Below the pieces are notes generated by a model. That model saw nothing but the letters and a program-made list of their open reading frames with translations, made no database searches and was not told the origin of the DNA. Shown in pieces: positions 35,190-48,195 of a stretch of 64,000 nucleotides of DNA (the first letter of the stretch is position 1; the number at the start of each line of letters is the position of its first letter). A program made the position numbers and the translations under genes. Origin of the DNA: Hermatobates lingyangjiaoensis (taxonomy: Eukaryota; Arthropoda; Insecta; Hemiptera; Hermatobatidae). The stretch is from the NCBI GenBank assembly GCA_026182355.1, contig JAPFBL010001928.1:4845001-4909000 (forward strand). Reading direction: 5' to 3'.

Positions 35190-37000
35190 TTTACTTATAG
35201 TAAAGTTGAGTGCAGGCCACTCCAGTTTCTTTTAAATAGTGATTTTAATAAATTAAAATGTGCTTTAGAGAATAAGATGCAATGATTTTAGACACCACTA
35301 TATTTGGATAATGAGATAGGACCTTAAGACAGCGATTTAAAGTGCATATTCATGACTTCATTAAAGAAGAAGTAAACAAAAGAAATGGTCAAATTTTTAT
35401 AACAATAAAAATGTATTTTTTCAGAAAAATATAAAAATCTTGATCTATGATTGCATGTGAATGCTATTGAGGAGGCAAAAATCATTATGTTGTAAATTAG
35501 TTCGGTATTTTTTTTTACTTATAGCAAACTTAAGTGCAGGCTACTCCAGATTTGTTACAATGTTATACGATTTGGTACAAATAAAACGAAAACTTTATAA
35601 TACGGAATCCATAAAATTAAATAATGCCAGTAAAACAAAGCTCCTCTTATCAAAGTATAAACTGGATGAAAAGAAATTTTTAAAATTGTTGAATTCAATA
35701 CAACTTAAGAATCATAGGTCTCTATTTAGTATACAAATAATTATTCACGCAGGATGAAGTCCCTTCATTTCCCGCCAACACTACATAATGCGCATGTCTT
35801 TTCTATCGTATGATTATTTCGACCAATCATTGGCTCTCATTTTTTCACCTCATTTTAATTTTTAATTGCGTTTCTATTCGACGTCAATGTTATTTGTAAC
35901 AGTTTGAAATTAATTCAAATGTGATCTTATTGAGAAATTTAGTTTAATATCTGTGTTAAAAAAGTACATTCATTGAAATATTTAGTTTAATATATGTTTT
36001 AAATATGAGTTTACGTTGATTAAATGACAATGCAAGAATACAGAAGGTATTGAATATCATAAGGTCAGTGGAAATATTGTATTAATTTTCTTTTCAATAT
36101 TACAAGTGCATTAATTGTTATTTAGACTATCTACGCTATTAGCATCATTTATATTATTTTTAAACCATTCTTGTTTTGCTAATTGTTCTATAAGTCCGTG
36201 CAATTTATATTTATTTTCACTTCACCAGGAAAATAAAATACTTAATAACACCATGTACATAATGCAAAAGTTCACCTATTGAGTTTTGAATAATACTGAA
36301 TCAATATGATTATTTGTATAAGATAATTCAAGAAACGTATTTTAATATCTTTGAAAACATTTATTTAGTTTATTAGTTATACCTATTTTTCATAATTTGC
36401 CTTAGTAATTTCTGGCCTTAAACAATGCAATCTCAATTTTTTCTCTTATTCTGTATTGTTATTTTTAAATTATTTACTTTATTACTATGAATAGAAGCTG
36501 TATTTGACATCATACAAAGAATTCAAACTCTGTGGCTAGAAGAGGTAGAGACCCTCGATCACATTATATCTGTATTCGATCAATCATCTCAGAATGGACA
36601 AAGATTTCTATCAGATCTTACCTAAAGCTATAGAAGTGACGAATACTTCTCTATTTACAATTATAAGGGTCATTAATTAACATAAAATCTGATGTTAAAT
36701 TGAGTTAGAACAATGGCATGCCAACAGTATGTCATATGTTGTTACAACAGTATGACTGCAGAGCCTACGAGTCCGATGAGTTTCAGAAGTCATTGTTATC
36801 ATTGTCAATGTCATTATCATAAATCATTGTTATCAGATGTCATGTTCACGATTCTAATAACTAATAAAGCGATTACAGTCAAATTAAACAAATGACACAT
36901 ACTGATTAAATGTAAAGAGCACAAAACATCAGTTGATGGTTAATGAGTTTCTTATTATGTTTTCTTATAGTAAAGTTGTGTGTAGGCCACTTCGGATTTT
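35190..37000 (+). repeat. Three dispersed copies of a short repeat
   Basis: CTTATAGTAAAGTTGAGTGC-AGGCCACTCCAG at about 35194, CTTATAGCAAACTTAAGTGC-AGGCTACTCCAGA at 35518, and CTTATAGTAAAGTTGTGTGT-AGGCCACTTCGGA at 36964. Same orientation, about 40 bp each, within 1.8 kb. Family unknown. Confidence 0.7.
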
Positions 37001-37254
37001 TGAGATTTAATTCAAATTCTGAAAGCTGAAGGTTTGATTTGTTGAAAAACCTTTTCCACAAAAGGAAATATCACTCTTCGTTTCTACAAATATTAAACGA
37101 TATAATGTTGCAAATAGAATGTTGCAATTGTAAAATAAAATTTGAAAGAACCATAAAAAATAATGTACTACCACATTAGAGGTTTAAAAAGAGTATGATT
37201 GTAAATTAAAGTTTTAAACTTAAATGTGAGGTTTGAGTAGAGTGAACAAAGGAC

Positions 37255-37345
37255 TTAAAACTGATACTAAAATGACTAAGCTGCGTCAGGCAAAATTTAG
37301 GACTCCTAATGTAGAATATTCATTGCGTAGAACTGTAAACTAACC
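37255..37345 (+). mobile_element. SINE 3' fragment
   Basis: GGCAAAATTTAGGACTCCTA and ATGTAGAATATTCATTG match the SINE body end. The rest, 37346-40757, is AT-rich intron with nothing recognised except a possible decayed foldback piece at 37575-37630. Confidence 0.65.
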
Positions 37346-40300
37346 TGTATGTAAATCATTTCCAACAATTTTCTACTTATGTGGAAATATTTTATTAATA
37401 TTGTTGCAAAAATGAATTCAATATAAAACAGTTGATTTATTTTAAAGAAATTACTATCCTAATCAATTATTCTGTGAAATTCTAGTAATAATATCCCTAG
37501 GTGTTCAATCAGTTTTTACGAACGTACCATTAGGATTTAGTTTTTGAATTAATAGACAGACATTGGGGTACAATTAAACTCAACACTGCCGTTTCGAAGG
37601 GAGATTTCTCTCCATAATAAAGCTTAGATAGGAACTCAGATATTTCCAGTTCGTTGAAGTTGTAAATAATAAAAGATTTTTATCACCAATTATTTTTCTT
37701 ATATAACTATTCAATATATTCATAGCTTGAATTACTAAATTACTGAAATGATGAACTAGGAAACAAAGTGAAATTCGACAAACTCTGCATCGATGACTTG
37801 TCTATCATTGTTAAAAAGAAAAAAGAACCCAGCTTTAAATATGTTTAATTCATACCATAATTACATTAAATATATTTGTGAAAAAAAAATACTTTCATTC
37901 CTTATTAGAAAACACTGTAAGGGTTGAAATATAAATATTTTAACTGATTGATAAACAAAATCGGGCATACTGTAAGAATTCCGAAATAACCTTCCCATGC
38001 CATGAACCCAAAAATCGAATTGTGTTCTTAAGTTCCTGGGGTAGTCATACTGTTTCAAGGAGAAAAATTAGAAAATTTAAAAACGTATGATATTACAGAA
38101 AAACAATCACCCAAGAAATTTAATTAACCATCTGGATTAACTAATTAATCCAACAACAAATAAAATACTATCCATAGAACAAATTAGGACCTGCAAATTT
38201 AAGGTATTTTTTTTTATTTTTTTATTTGTAGAAAGTTCGACACAAATAATTAAAAAATCTTCAAAAGGTAATATCCTGAAATTGGTTTTACCTTTTATGA
38301 TGGAAAAAAAGAACAAGTTTTTCTTCAAAAATGAATGAGAAAATTAGAAAATAATTTAAAAAATGTAAAGAAATAGCAGTAGAACAACCGTAGCAAAAAA
38401 ATGTAAAGAAAATGACCAAGTTTACTATGTTTCCTCTTCTAGTTTTAATAGAAACGTTTTATTATATATGGGAACACAATGATTTTAAAATAGTTTCTTG
38501 TATACTTAAAAATTAAGTGCAGTTACAATGATAAAGATTAAATAATCTACATGCAAACTAAAATTCAAGGTAATAACTTTTTATAGTGAAACAAAACAAA
38601 CAACAAAGTTGTCATGAACAATATTATGTTTAAACGTGTTGAAATATACCATCGTAATCCTAAGAAACTAAGTATTATTAAATTATTCCTTCCAAATAAT
38701 GAAAATATCGGATATAAATTTAGAATTTTTACGTAATTATACGAAGATATTATATCACATTAAAATTGATTAGATTATTTTAGATTCAACAGAAAATGTG
38801 CGACATGTTTCAGAAATCATACTTCTGTTTGCGGTTTATACGTTTTCATAAAGTAGTGATATCTTTTAAAAATTATTTTAATTTTACACAATATATTAAT
38901 GAATAAGTAAAAAATAATTTTAAATTCTAATAAATAATTGTAATAAAAGAACTAAAATAATTTTTTTTAATAAAATATTTTTATTTTAATTTTATATTTG
39001 GATTGATAAAAATGTTAAAAACCCTACAATTATATTGACGAAGTTAATGATTGATTACTTGATGGACGGGTGTTGTTTAAGGAAACATTAGAAAAAAATA
39101 TTGATAACTCGGAATAAAAGTAACTGTAAATTAATAAACTATTAATTTTATTATTATAAGAAGTATCTGTTACAAATAAAAAAAATGTTGACATTGAAAA
39201 GACTATGTGAAGCTGAAAGTATAATTCGTAAATAAATCAACGTATGTTTACATGCTTAAGTTGGTAAAATGTTTAATAAAATTAGTTTATGTTAATGTTT
39301 GCCATTGTAGCTCAATTTGATAGTTCCTAATTTCAAAAATTCAAGAAATCACACCAGATACGAAATATATTTCATCCAAATTCAACCTAACAATAGAAAT
39401 CAACGAAACCAAAGAAAGTTGTTTGCAGACCTTCTTAACTATTGTAAAACTTTAACTCTTGAGCAGGGTTGTAGCAAGGTAGGTGGCATGTGCCAGAGGC
39501 GGAAAGTTTAAATCATGTAAACCATGGAAAATAGGCAATAAAAAATAAGAAAAATCTGGAATTCTATACCTAAATATAATTTACAGAGCTGTCCGAGGGT
39601 TTTAAAGATACATGATGGTATAGCATATTGAATGCAAGGATATAATTTTCTAGTTATTGTAGAAGATGAAAGAGGGTGAAAGTATTAAAAACGCATAATA
39701 TTTTCTAATTATTTACAAAATATTTTTTTGGGGATTTTTTTACATTTAAATTTGACTAGGAAAATTTGAAAGAAAATGAAAACCCCAGACCAAATAGGAT
39801 GTAATGTGAATATTTTATAGTACAAATGGACATACAGACAGACAAACAACTGATTTATATATAAAAGGAGCAAGTTTCTTATGAATACTTCAAATAGATA
39901 AAACTCAAAAACTATAAACTAACACAAATTTGATGAATATTTTAAAGTAATGTGGAATTGATGAAGTTACCTAAGTCTACTGACAATGTGTGATAAAATC
40001 ATCCTAAAACAGGATAAAGCGCAATCATTTTTCTTAACAACGAAGCTAAAATAAGCTCGTAAAGAGTTTTGGCCATAAAAGTAGCCTAATATTTTCACTG
40101 TCCTAATTATTTTTTCTCTTATTGATATCAATAAGACGCCTCATGACTAGATATTGGCAAGCAAAAAAAAAAACTTTTCACAAATAACAATTTTGAATGA
40201 TAACTTAATTCAAGTAGGTGTAATTTGGTTTACTGTTTTTCTTTTCAAATAAGATAATAGTAACTTTCCGAAAAATAAAAGATCCCCCAACTCACTTCTC

Positions 40301-40734
40301 ATATTCAACTATTTTATTCCTATCTAGTTTAACTAGTTCGTTAGAAATAAATTTTAAAATACATTTGCAAGTAATGTACTGCAAATGTAATATAGATTTT
40401 AAATTTTCAAAAAAAAAAAAAGCATCATGGTAAGTTGTACATTATAAAAAGGTTCATTTGTATTTATTTTACAATTATTTTTTTTATTGTTTTATTAATT
40501 TCATTTTAGTTATAATTCCATTAATTCACTCTTGAACGGACGGATTGTACTAAAAAATTTTAGGAACTTTATCTTAATGTTACACATATAAATTTCTTCA
40601 GGAAGAAAGACTTATACATGCCTATCTACTTATATGATGTTTTATTGTAATTTCTACAAAGAACAGTTTGCAGTATTGAAGGCGTTAACATTAGGAAAAA
40701 AAGAAAGGAAATATTTGTCTTAGAAGTTGAATTA

Positions 40735-40923
<189 letters not shown>

Positions 40924-41082
40924 TTAGTATTAGCCACAAGTCTAAATGACTGAATCTTTAATTTTGAAAAAAAATAAATAATGTTATATCAGAGAACACG
41001 AGTCATTCACTCGCAACTACTATTTAACATTGTAGAGTATACAGCTAATGAAAAAGGCTCCACATATTGAAATTTAATAGTT

Positions 41083-41124
41083 TAAAGAACGCGTTTCGAA
41101 CACGTAGTGTTCTTCTTTAGGATT
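41083..41124 (-). ncRNA. Hammerhead-ribozyme-like motif (family E, YAP sense strand)
   Basis: CTAAAGA (G5 changed), extra A, perfect stem II GAACAC-TAC-GTGTTC, GAA, ACGCGT, T. It is in YAP sense orientation between the WW1 and WW2 side of the intron near 40904. Confidence 0.5.
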
Positions 41125-41819
41125 AACTAAAAAAATACAATGTGATCAGAGAGTTATTATAGTATAAATTAAATGGTACAAAATGAAATAAGGAAGAGAG
41201 TACACAACTAAGGGTGAGTGTCTTTGGTACAACTGACTGGGAATAGGATGGAAGTGGGTGAGGGTATGGAGTGTACATCCGTTTCATGTTGGAAAGCAGG
41301 TACATTTCTTTTTTACTTTTTTCTCTAAAGGTTAGGCAAGGCCTTTAATTCGCTCTAAGACTAAAAGTAGAAAACATATTGAAAATATAACAGAGAACAA
41401 TAACAAAATACGAACAAAAAATATAAAAATACAGAGAAAATATAAATTTTTTTTTATTTTTTATATATGAATAAAACTTAAAAATTCTTAGTGGAATTAA
41501 GAAAAGTTGTGCACTAAGGAATTTGCTTATTGAGGCAAGTAGAAGACTTATCACGCACTGATTTCGAGAATAGATATTTCACGGAATTTATTGTTTCTAT
41601 GTAATAAAGATTCTGCCTAACCTTTAGGGAAAAAAGAAATTTACCTGCTTTCCAATATGAAAGAGATGTAGACTCCATGGCTTCACCCGATTCCATCCTA
41701 TTTCCAGTTAGTACCACAGACACTCACCCTTAGGTGATGTATTCTCTTCATTATTTTATTTTGTACCATTTACTTATGCTATCGATAACTCTCTGATGAC
41801 ATTGTATATTTTTTAGTTA

Positions 41820-41863
41820 ATACCTGAAGAAGAACACTACGTGTTTGAAACGCGTTGTTTATA
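41820..41863 (+). ncRNA. Hammerhead-ribozyme-like motif (family E)
   Basis: CTGAAGA at 41824, extra A, stem II GAACAC-TAC-GTGTTT, GAA, ACGCGT, T at 41856. Stem I AATAC / GTTTA pairs only with a bulge. Confidence 0.55.
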
Positions 41864-41949
41864 CTATTAAATTTATATATGTGGAGACACATCTCATTAG
41901 CTTTTTACCCCACAATGAGTCAATACCACATAATAACTGATTGCACTAA

Positions 41950-44925
41950 ACTTAAAACTTCATGTTACATGATCATAATAAAAACAAAATGTAGAATAAG
42001 CTAGTAATAAGCTTAATAATTCAACACATTACAAACTGAATGCCAATATCTACATCTATTCACTTTAAGACAACTTCTACAAAATGCGTTATAAGTAATT
42101 AATGAATTTTATAATACCTTATTATTGATATGTACGTGGATTAAATTATCATTCAAAGTGAGTTAGTAAAAAGGCAAACGTGAGAGAGTAAATTACTGAT
42201 AGAACCTTAATACCGGTGAGACTCTTAGACTACTATAAAAGGCACCTGGAGGAAAATACGACATGAAAAACACTGACGTAACATCTGACAGAAAACCTAC
42301 AAATATTCCACTTTCAATCAAGTATTCAGCAACTATTGCAAAATCAACATTGTAATTCAGTCATAAAAATTTGCCATTGTCAAAGCTGTTATGTCTTTCA
42401 GTGTAGAACTTGAAACCTAAATGATGCAAGCAGAATTTGTTTCCGAGGCGTGGGTGTGAACGGGTCCGCAATGTATCTTTGATGACGAGCAAAGCGAACG
42501 GGAGGATCACGAGCAATTCCCCGAGATATTATTTTTGAATCATAGCCAACCTTAGAAGTCATTTGTAGTCATTTATCTTTGCTTTTCTTCGAAATTATCT
42601 GCACATATTACTCTGGTTTATTTGATATACACATTGAACAACTCAATTCTATTTTACTCTTTATGTAACTAAAATAGGGAAATATATGGTCAGTTTATAT
42701 ACTTTTATATACATCGACAAGGTTATAGGTATATAAGGTGAATGTATAAATTTCTGAATGCTTATATGGAATATCGCTTAGTACCCTCCTCTGACTTTAT
42801 ATAATATTCATTAAATTGGTAAAATACTACATAATAACTGATTCCACAACTACTAAATATTCATTACATTTCTTGAACATTTTAAGCACAACTATCAGTA
42901 TTGCACGATCAAACAAGGATAAATTTCCATTTATCAACATTTTAACACAATAAAACGAATAGAATCATGTGTAAGAGTTATTGACCATAAATAATAATTG
43001 TATGCAAAGAAAAAAAAAGGAAATATTACAATTGTAGAGCTGATATCATCAATGATTCAGAATTAAGTTTAGTCATAGAAAGGACAACAAGAAAAAAAAA
43101 CTAGTGATAATTGAAATTTATTACTTGCGGTTTAATATTAAAAAGAAAAAAAATGGAAATTTAAAATTATAAATACAAAAATATGTAAAGGATAAATAGA
43201 ATGCCCAACAAACTTTATATATATGAAATTTAAATAAAGAAAAAAAGTTCGAAAAGACTTTTTTGTTTAGATATTTGTTTGAAAAACAATAAACTCATGG
43301 AGTGATTGAAGTTTTAAGACTCGACATAAGATTTTCTATTTTGAAATGTTGAGCTCTTAAAACACTTATGGCCTATGGACATATTTATGAATGAATTTAA
43401 ATTGGTTGAAAGACAGATGGAAGTCGAGTGTAATAGATGCCACCCGTATCACCGTGGTCAATATGTCACCAAATTAGTCATCAGGAATAGAATCAACTAT
43501 CATTCCATAAAAGGACGTAGGTTTTATTAAAGCTCAAATACCTTTATACTGTTCGAAAGTAAAATATCATGAAACAGCCATCTGTTGATTGAAATTCGTA
43601 AAGCTGTACATGAAAATAATTTGAAAATGGTTACTGATAAATTTCAGAAAATGCATAACTTTTTTTTAAAAAAAAAAATCTAATATATGATTATGCGTGA
43701 GTTTTAATGTCCTGCTTCCTGATTATACATCTCTATATACCAAAACATTGAGGGATCCTATTTTTATGTGACCATATCCAAAAGCTGTTCTACCAAAAAA
43801 GAAACATTCAGTCTTAGAAAATATTGATGTAGCTTTTCCACCACTAATTCTTAAAATTCAAAGATGGATTTCTTAAGGGTTTTTGGTCTAATGAATCATT
43901 GGACTAAAAAATCCTCAAGAAGCCCCATCTTTGAACTTAAAGTTCTAGAAAATGTTATTCGATATGAATTCATACACAGAACTTACCATATCAGTTATAA
44001 TGACAGTACTGTCTGCTGTCATCAAGACATTTTCACTATATGAAAATGGTCAAATTGAAGACATCGTGAAGCCAATGAATGATTCCTCAAATCATTTCCA
44101 AAACTTCTCCGACTTAGGAGAACATGTCATATTGTGTTGAGTACTCAATCCCATTGTTTAGAAGTCGAATTAATCAGATCACAAATTACGGTTTCAATGA
44201 TTTTTAAAAATATGTTTAACTGTCAACGATTTAACCGAACCATTTTCTACTTACAGCAAGTTGTCAGTTGAATGGGATTAGTTTATCATAGATCCTATAT
44301 ATCCGGATATCAGTGGAGTTCACGGTATTAACATGGAATTTTTTGAGATTGGACCATTTGTTTACAACTATCTTGCTTAATTACAAAGAATATTAAGTTT
44401 TATTACATTGCACATGAAAAAATAAAAACTGAAAGATCATATTTCATGGTAATTGATACTTAGTTGAAATTTTGAAGTTTAATCTTCAATATACTTCGTT
44501 CAACTCCCACTCTTGCATTCCTCCTATCTAAAGACGTTCATTAAAGCTTGCTAGACGATCAATGGAGAGGGAATGGTTGAGTCAACCAAAACATGCTGGC
44601 CAGAACAGTGCAGTCATTACTTCACGAAATGAAACTTTACTATAAAAATTCCATACAATTAATTTGCAAAAAATGTCTAAGGCAAAGAATAAAAAAAAAG
44701 AGCGTTTTTGGTTTATATATAAAAATTTTAAATAATCGTGTATATATATGCATTAAAAAAACTTTATGTCTGATTCCGCTTGATTTAACGTCGTCGAATA
44801 TTTTTCTAAATTTCGAAATCTGTTCTTCATGTTTATAAAAGCATGTATTCAAGAAGGATTTCTCACAACTTTTACTAATATATATATATATACGAATATT
44901 TTCCAATCTCGACCACATATATTTA
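41950..44925. other. Intronic sequence, no gene recognised
   Basis: AT-rich. A family E tail piece (TACTACATAATAACTGATTC) lies near 42825. Between 43380 and 44360 composition is more coding-like (for example EIRKAVHENNLKMVTDKFQK near 43590), with many stops, so a decayed coding sequence is possible but unidentified. Confidence 0.35.
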
Positions 44926-44982
44926 ACACTCTTTTTCTTTCTTATCGAGGTTTGGTCTAGCTTCAATAATGAAACACCTTTA

Positions 44983-45022
44983 AGCCAACGTTTCGTCTAT
45001 ATTTGTAGACATCTTCAGGGCT
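44983..45022 (-). ncRNA. Hammerhead-ribozyme-like motif (family F, YAP sense strand)
   Basis: Mirror copy, same stems, with ACGT followed by T in place of C. Confidence 0.7.
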
Positions 45023-45065
45023 ACATCAATATAGAGTTTAATACAACCAAACTCTGTATTTATAT

Positions 45066-45105
45066 AGCCCTGAAGATGTCTACAAATATAGACGAAACGT
45101 CGGCT
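45066..45105 (+). ncRNA. Hammerhead-ribozyme-like motif (family F)
   Basis: Stem I AGCC / GGCT (4 of 4), core CTGAAGA at 45070, extra T, stem II GTCTA-CAAATA-TAGAC (5 of 5), GAA, ACGT, C at 45101. It has every expected conserved base apart from the extra nucleotide after CTGAAGA. Confidence 0.72.
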
Positions 45106-45160
45106 TAAAGGTGTTGCATTATAGAAGCTAGACCAAACATCGATAAGAAAGAAAAATAGT

Positions 45161-45161
<1 letters not shown>

Positions 45162-45210
<49 letters not shown>
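45162..45210. repeat. (TA)n microsatellite
   Basis: Pure TA tract at the right end of the family F foldback. Confidence 0.95.
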
Positions 45211-45213
<3 letters not shown>

Positions 45214-48047
45214 TGTGAATATCGATTATATATACTGAGCACTCTTTTAAAAATTACCTTGTGACCTTGTACACTTTGAATATTCAAAGTATATTTGCAA
45301 GAACTATCTATCAGCTAAAATTTTCAGCAGGGTTCAGTTTCTCTATTGAAATAACAGATAAGTGAAATTCCGAAAGTTGAAGCTAAGTTTCCATATTAAG
45401 TTTTGCATTCCATGAAATTCCTAAAGAATATTAAACTTATTTTAAACACAAATGTATTCACTACTTAGGCTTGCAAACACTAAAAACTTGAATCAATTAA
45501 TCAAAGAAATATGTAATTGATTAATTGATCAATTAAAAGAGAAACTATCATCTTTCAACCATGCTCAAACGACGTCGTTTCTCTTTTAGTTTATTATATT
45601 TTTCTATTAGTAATATTACTTATTATTTTATCACTTACAGTATTCTTTTAACCATTTTGTCTATGTTTACTCAGAATAACTGATTAATATAAACTCATTT
45701 TTATTTTATGGCGTCTGTACCAATGTGGTACACATAATTGCCATATTATTTATATGGTTTTTTATTTTGACCAGTTATCTCATAGTGATAATTAGAACTA
45801 CCATTGAACGAGAGTAAAATCAATATTCAGTTGTTTAGTTAATAAATATTCAATCATGTTATACTAATATGAAGGTGTCAAAATATATAGATGAAAAGTT
45901 TGACTTGAGAGAGGTCATTTTTTACTGGAAGAAACCCTAAGAAAGTTTAAAAATGATTATTGTACAACTTATGCTTTCAAAATAAGAATATCTTTATATA
46001 ATATATAAATACACTACGAATGTATTATTTTATATTTTGTTAGCATAAATAGTAGAGAATAGTACAATGATATATAAAAAGATTTTTTTAGTTCAAAAAT
46101 GCAATCAATAGTCTTCAAATACTGTAAATAGTAGTTCATTCCTTGATTTTTAAATTTATCCTAAACTACGAGTATGTCGTATTGATGTAAACTTGAAATC
46201 GGTTTGTTTTCAATGCTTTTAATTGGATTAGTTTTTTAGTTAATAAATAGAACTACTAAATTCATTTTTTTTAAATAAATATTCTTCAATTATGAATGAA
46301 TAGTTGTACTTTCTGATGTCCTTCTTACATTGCACTTATCTTGGTTGAAAGTAGGAAAAATAGAATTAATAATGAAAAAGTGGTATTAGAAAGATACCAT
46401 ATAGTAGCAAATAACTGCACGAGTGGATTTTGCGATATATTTTAACTTTAAATTATAAAGGAATATATAAGAACGTTAAGCATAATTTAATGAATACAAG
46501 GTGATTGTTTCACTAATCGACCAAACGAGGAAAACTACAGCCTGAAACTACGTACAACTAAATCTGAATTTACTGGTACCACTTGTGACGCTTAATGGGT
46601 TTTCTATCTCTGTGCCTTCAACGTAACTATTTTTCTGCAAAAAGGTTCACAATATGGTGTTTGCTTCTCGATTATTATACTGCCTTCATGGATTTAACAA
46701 TCACGTTGTTTGAATAACTATTGAATTACCTATCTGACCAAAGATTATATTTGGTACGTTTCATAATTCAAATAGAAACGTATTTTGGATGTCAAGAAAA
46801 GTAGAATTAGTTTTGTAGATTAGATGAGGGGTAGAGACGAGTGGAGTCCACTATTCAAAGTTCAAGGTAAGTGTATTTATGATTCCAGTATTTAGAAGAG
46901 GATGCTGCACGGGCGATCGGACAGTCTTGTTACTCCAAAATATTAATGCAGATATATGAAAATCAGAAAATATAAAATTAATGATAATTAATATAAAAGG
47001 ATATATGTATTTATTTATTTATTTATTTATTATACTGTGATTATATCACTTAAAATTATTGGAAAATTTAGAATTATTTTTCGAATTATTTGGAAATTTA
47101 AAATTATTCCTATGGATAAATACATTTTTAAAATTATAGCAAAAAAATGAAACTAACATTACTTTGAAAAAGAAAGAACTCAATCAGTAAATCTTTCTTG
47201 CATTACTTTTTCTCTAATTTTTCTATGGTCTATGTTGTTTTATTGGGTTGTTCTTAGCATGAGTAAACTGAATCTAGGAACTATATTTTGTATTAATGTA
47301 ATAATTGTTACTAGGAACTGTATTTTGTATTAATGTAATAATTGTTACTTCGTTTACTGATGGAGCTAATAAAATATTCAGACACAGATACAATCAGTTA
47401 CTGCTTGCTATTCACTCAATGAAGGGAAAATGATAGAATCTAGCCTACCACGAAAAGTTTTTTTTTTTTTTGTAAAAATAACAAAGTTTTGAACATTTAT
47501 TGCGCCTTTTCAGGTAATATCTGGTAATCAGAAGTTATTCCGATAATACAGAAGACTTGAGATAAGCAAATCTCAATGGGTTCAAATGCGTCGTTATTTC
47601 ATGAACATTTCTTTCTGTTTAGATTGGTTTCAATAAGTTGGGTCAATATTTCAAGTCTATTAAGTTAGTATAACGTAATGTTAAAACTATATTCATTTAT
47701 ATAAACTAGGTGTTATACGAAAACAAATTTGTTGGATTCACGATGATGTCCTAGTATGTGGACGACTAAAAAGAATACTCTGGAATTCATGACTATAATA
47801 TATTTACTAGAGTTATTCTGCTTTTATTAAAAGCAAATAGTTGATGATTATTACCAAGTCTATCAATATGTTTTGATATAATAATGTTGAAAGCATCCAA
47901 CCAAATTTTGCTTTTTAGTATAGTGATCGAGTATCATTTTATAGCCTCAACTTTTTTTTGATCTATTAAATAGAGTCTAGGTTCACTTTTCTACGTAACA
48001 CTACATGATTGGATCAGTTAATAGTTAGTTATATACATAGTTATATC
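45211..48047. other. Intronic sequence, nothing recognised
   Basis: AT-rich YAP intron, with a (TTTA)n stretch at about 47008-47030 and the 37-bp duplication listed separately. Confidence 0.4.
47275..47348 (+). repeat. Tandem duplication of 37 bp
   Basis: TAGGAACTATATTTTGTATT and the following 17 bases occur twice in a row (47275 and 47312) with one A/G difference. Confidence 0.95.
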
Positions 48048-48083
48048 AAGTCCAAACCACAAGGAAAAAGCAAAAGGAATAAA

Positions 48084-48119
48084 TGCTCTGAGGCCTTTCA
48101 CTTTATGTCATCAGAGACC
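48084..48119 (-). ncRNA. Hammerhead-ribozyme-like motif (family I, YAP sense strand)
   Basis: Mirror of the motif above with a shortened stem I (3 pairs). Confidence 0.6.
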
Positions 48120-48158
48120 AAACAATTAAGAAAAAAAGGAGTTTTTTTTTTACTTGTT

Positions 48159-48195
48159 TGCTCTCTGATGACATAAAGTGAAAGGCCTCAGAGCA
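48159..48195 (+). ncRNA. Hammerhead-ribozyme-like motif (family I)
   Basis: Stem I TGCTCT / AGAGCA (6 of 6), core CTGATGA at 48165, extra C, short stem II AT-AAA-GT, GAA at 48180-48182, stem III block AGGCCT, C at 48189. Stem II is weak (two pairs, one a wobble). Confidence 0.68.

Larger units (their letters stand above)
41057..41887. mobile_element. Large foldback element, family E
   Basis: Arms of about 290 bp (41057-41345 and 41605-41887), centred at 41472, with a 260-bp AT-rich spacer. Arms differ at many points, so it is old. Sequence TGAGTCAATACCACATAATA follows the right arm, as after the 18384 copy. Each arm carries a hammerhead-like core. Confidence 0.83.
44926..45163. mobile_element. 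Foldback element, family F (hammerhead-bearing)
   Basis: Inverted repeat centred at 45044, arms about 105 bp, (TA)n at 44879 and 45162. Both arms carry a well-formed hammerhead-like motif. Confidence 0.88.

Noticed and set aside
36750..36800. GAGTCCGATGAGTTTCAG as a hammerhead core
   Set aside because: Lacks CTGANGA in the right order, stem II and the GAA-palindrome part.
37565..37635. Minus-strand GAGAGAAATCTC hairpin followed by GAAACGGCAG as another ribozyme
   Set aside because: The CTGANGA part is absent and G follows the last block; perhaps a decayed relative, not called.
45066..45105. The CTGANGA...GAAAC strings read as protein, e.g. PEDVYKYRRNVG
   Set aside because: Each family gives a similar Pro-Glu-Asp start, but stem lengths differ, so the reading frame after the hairpin differs between families, and stops follow. 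Base pairing explains the changes better.
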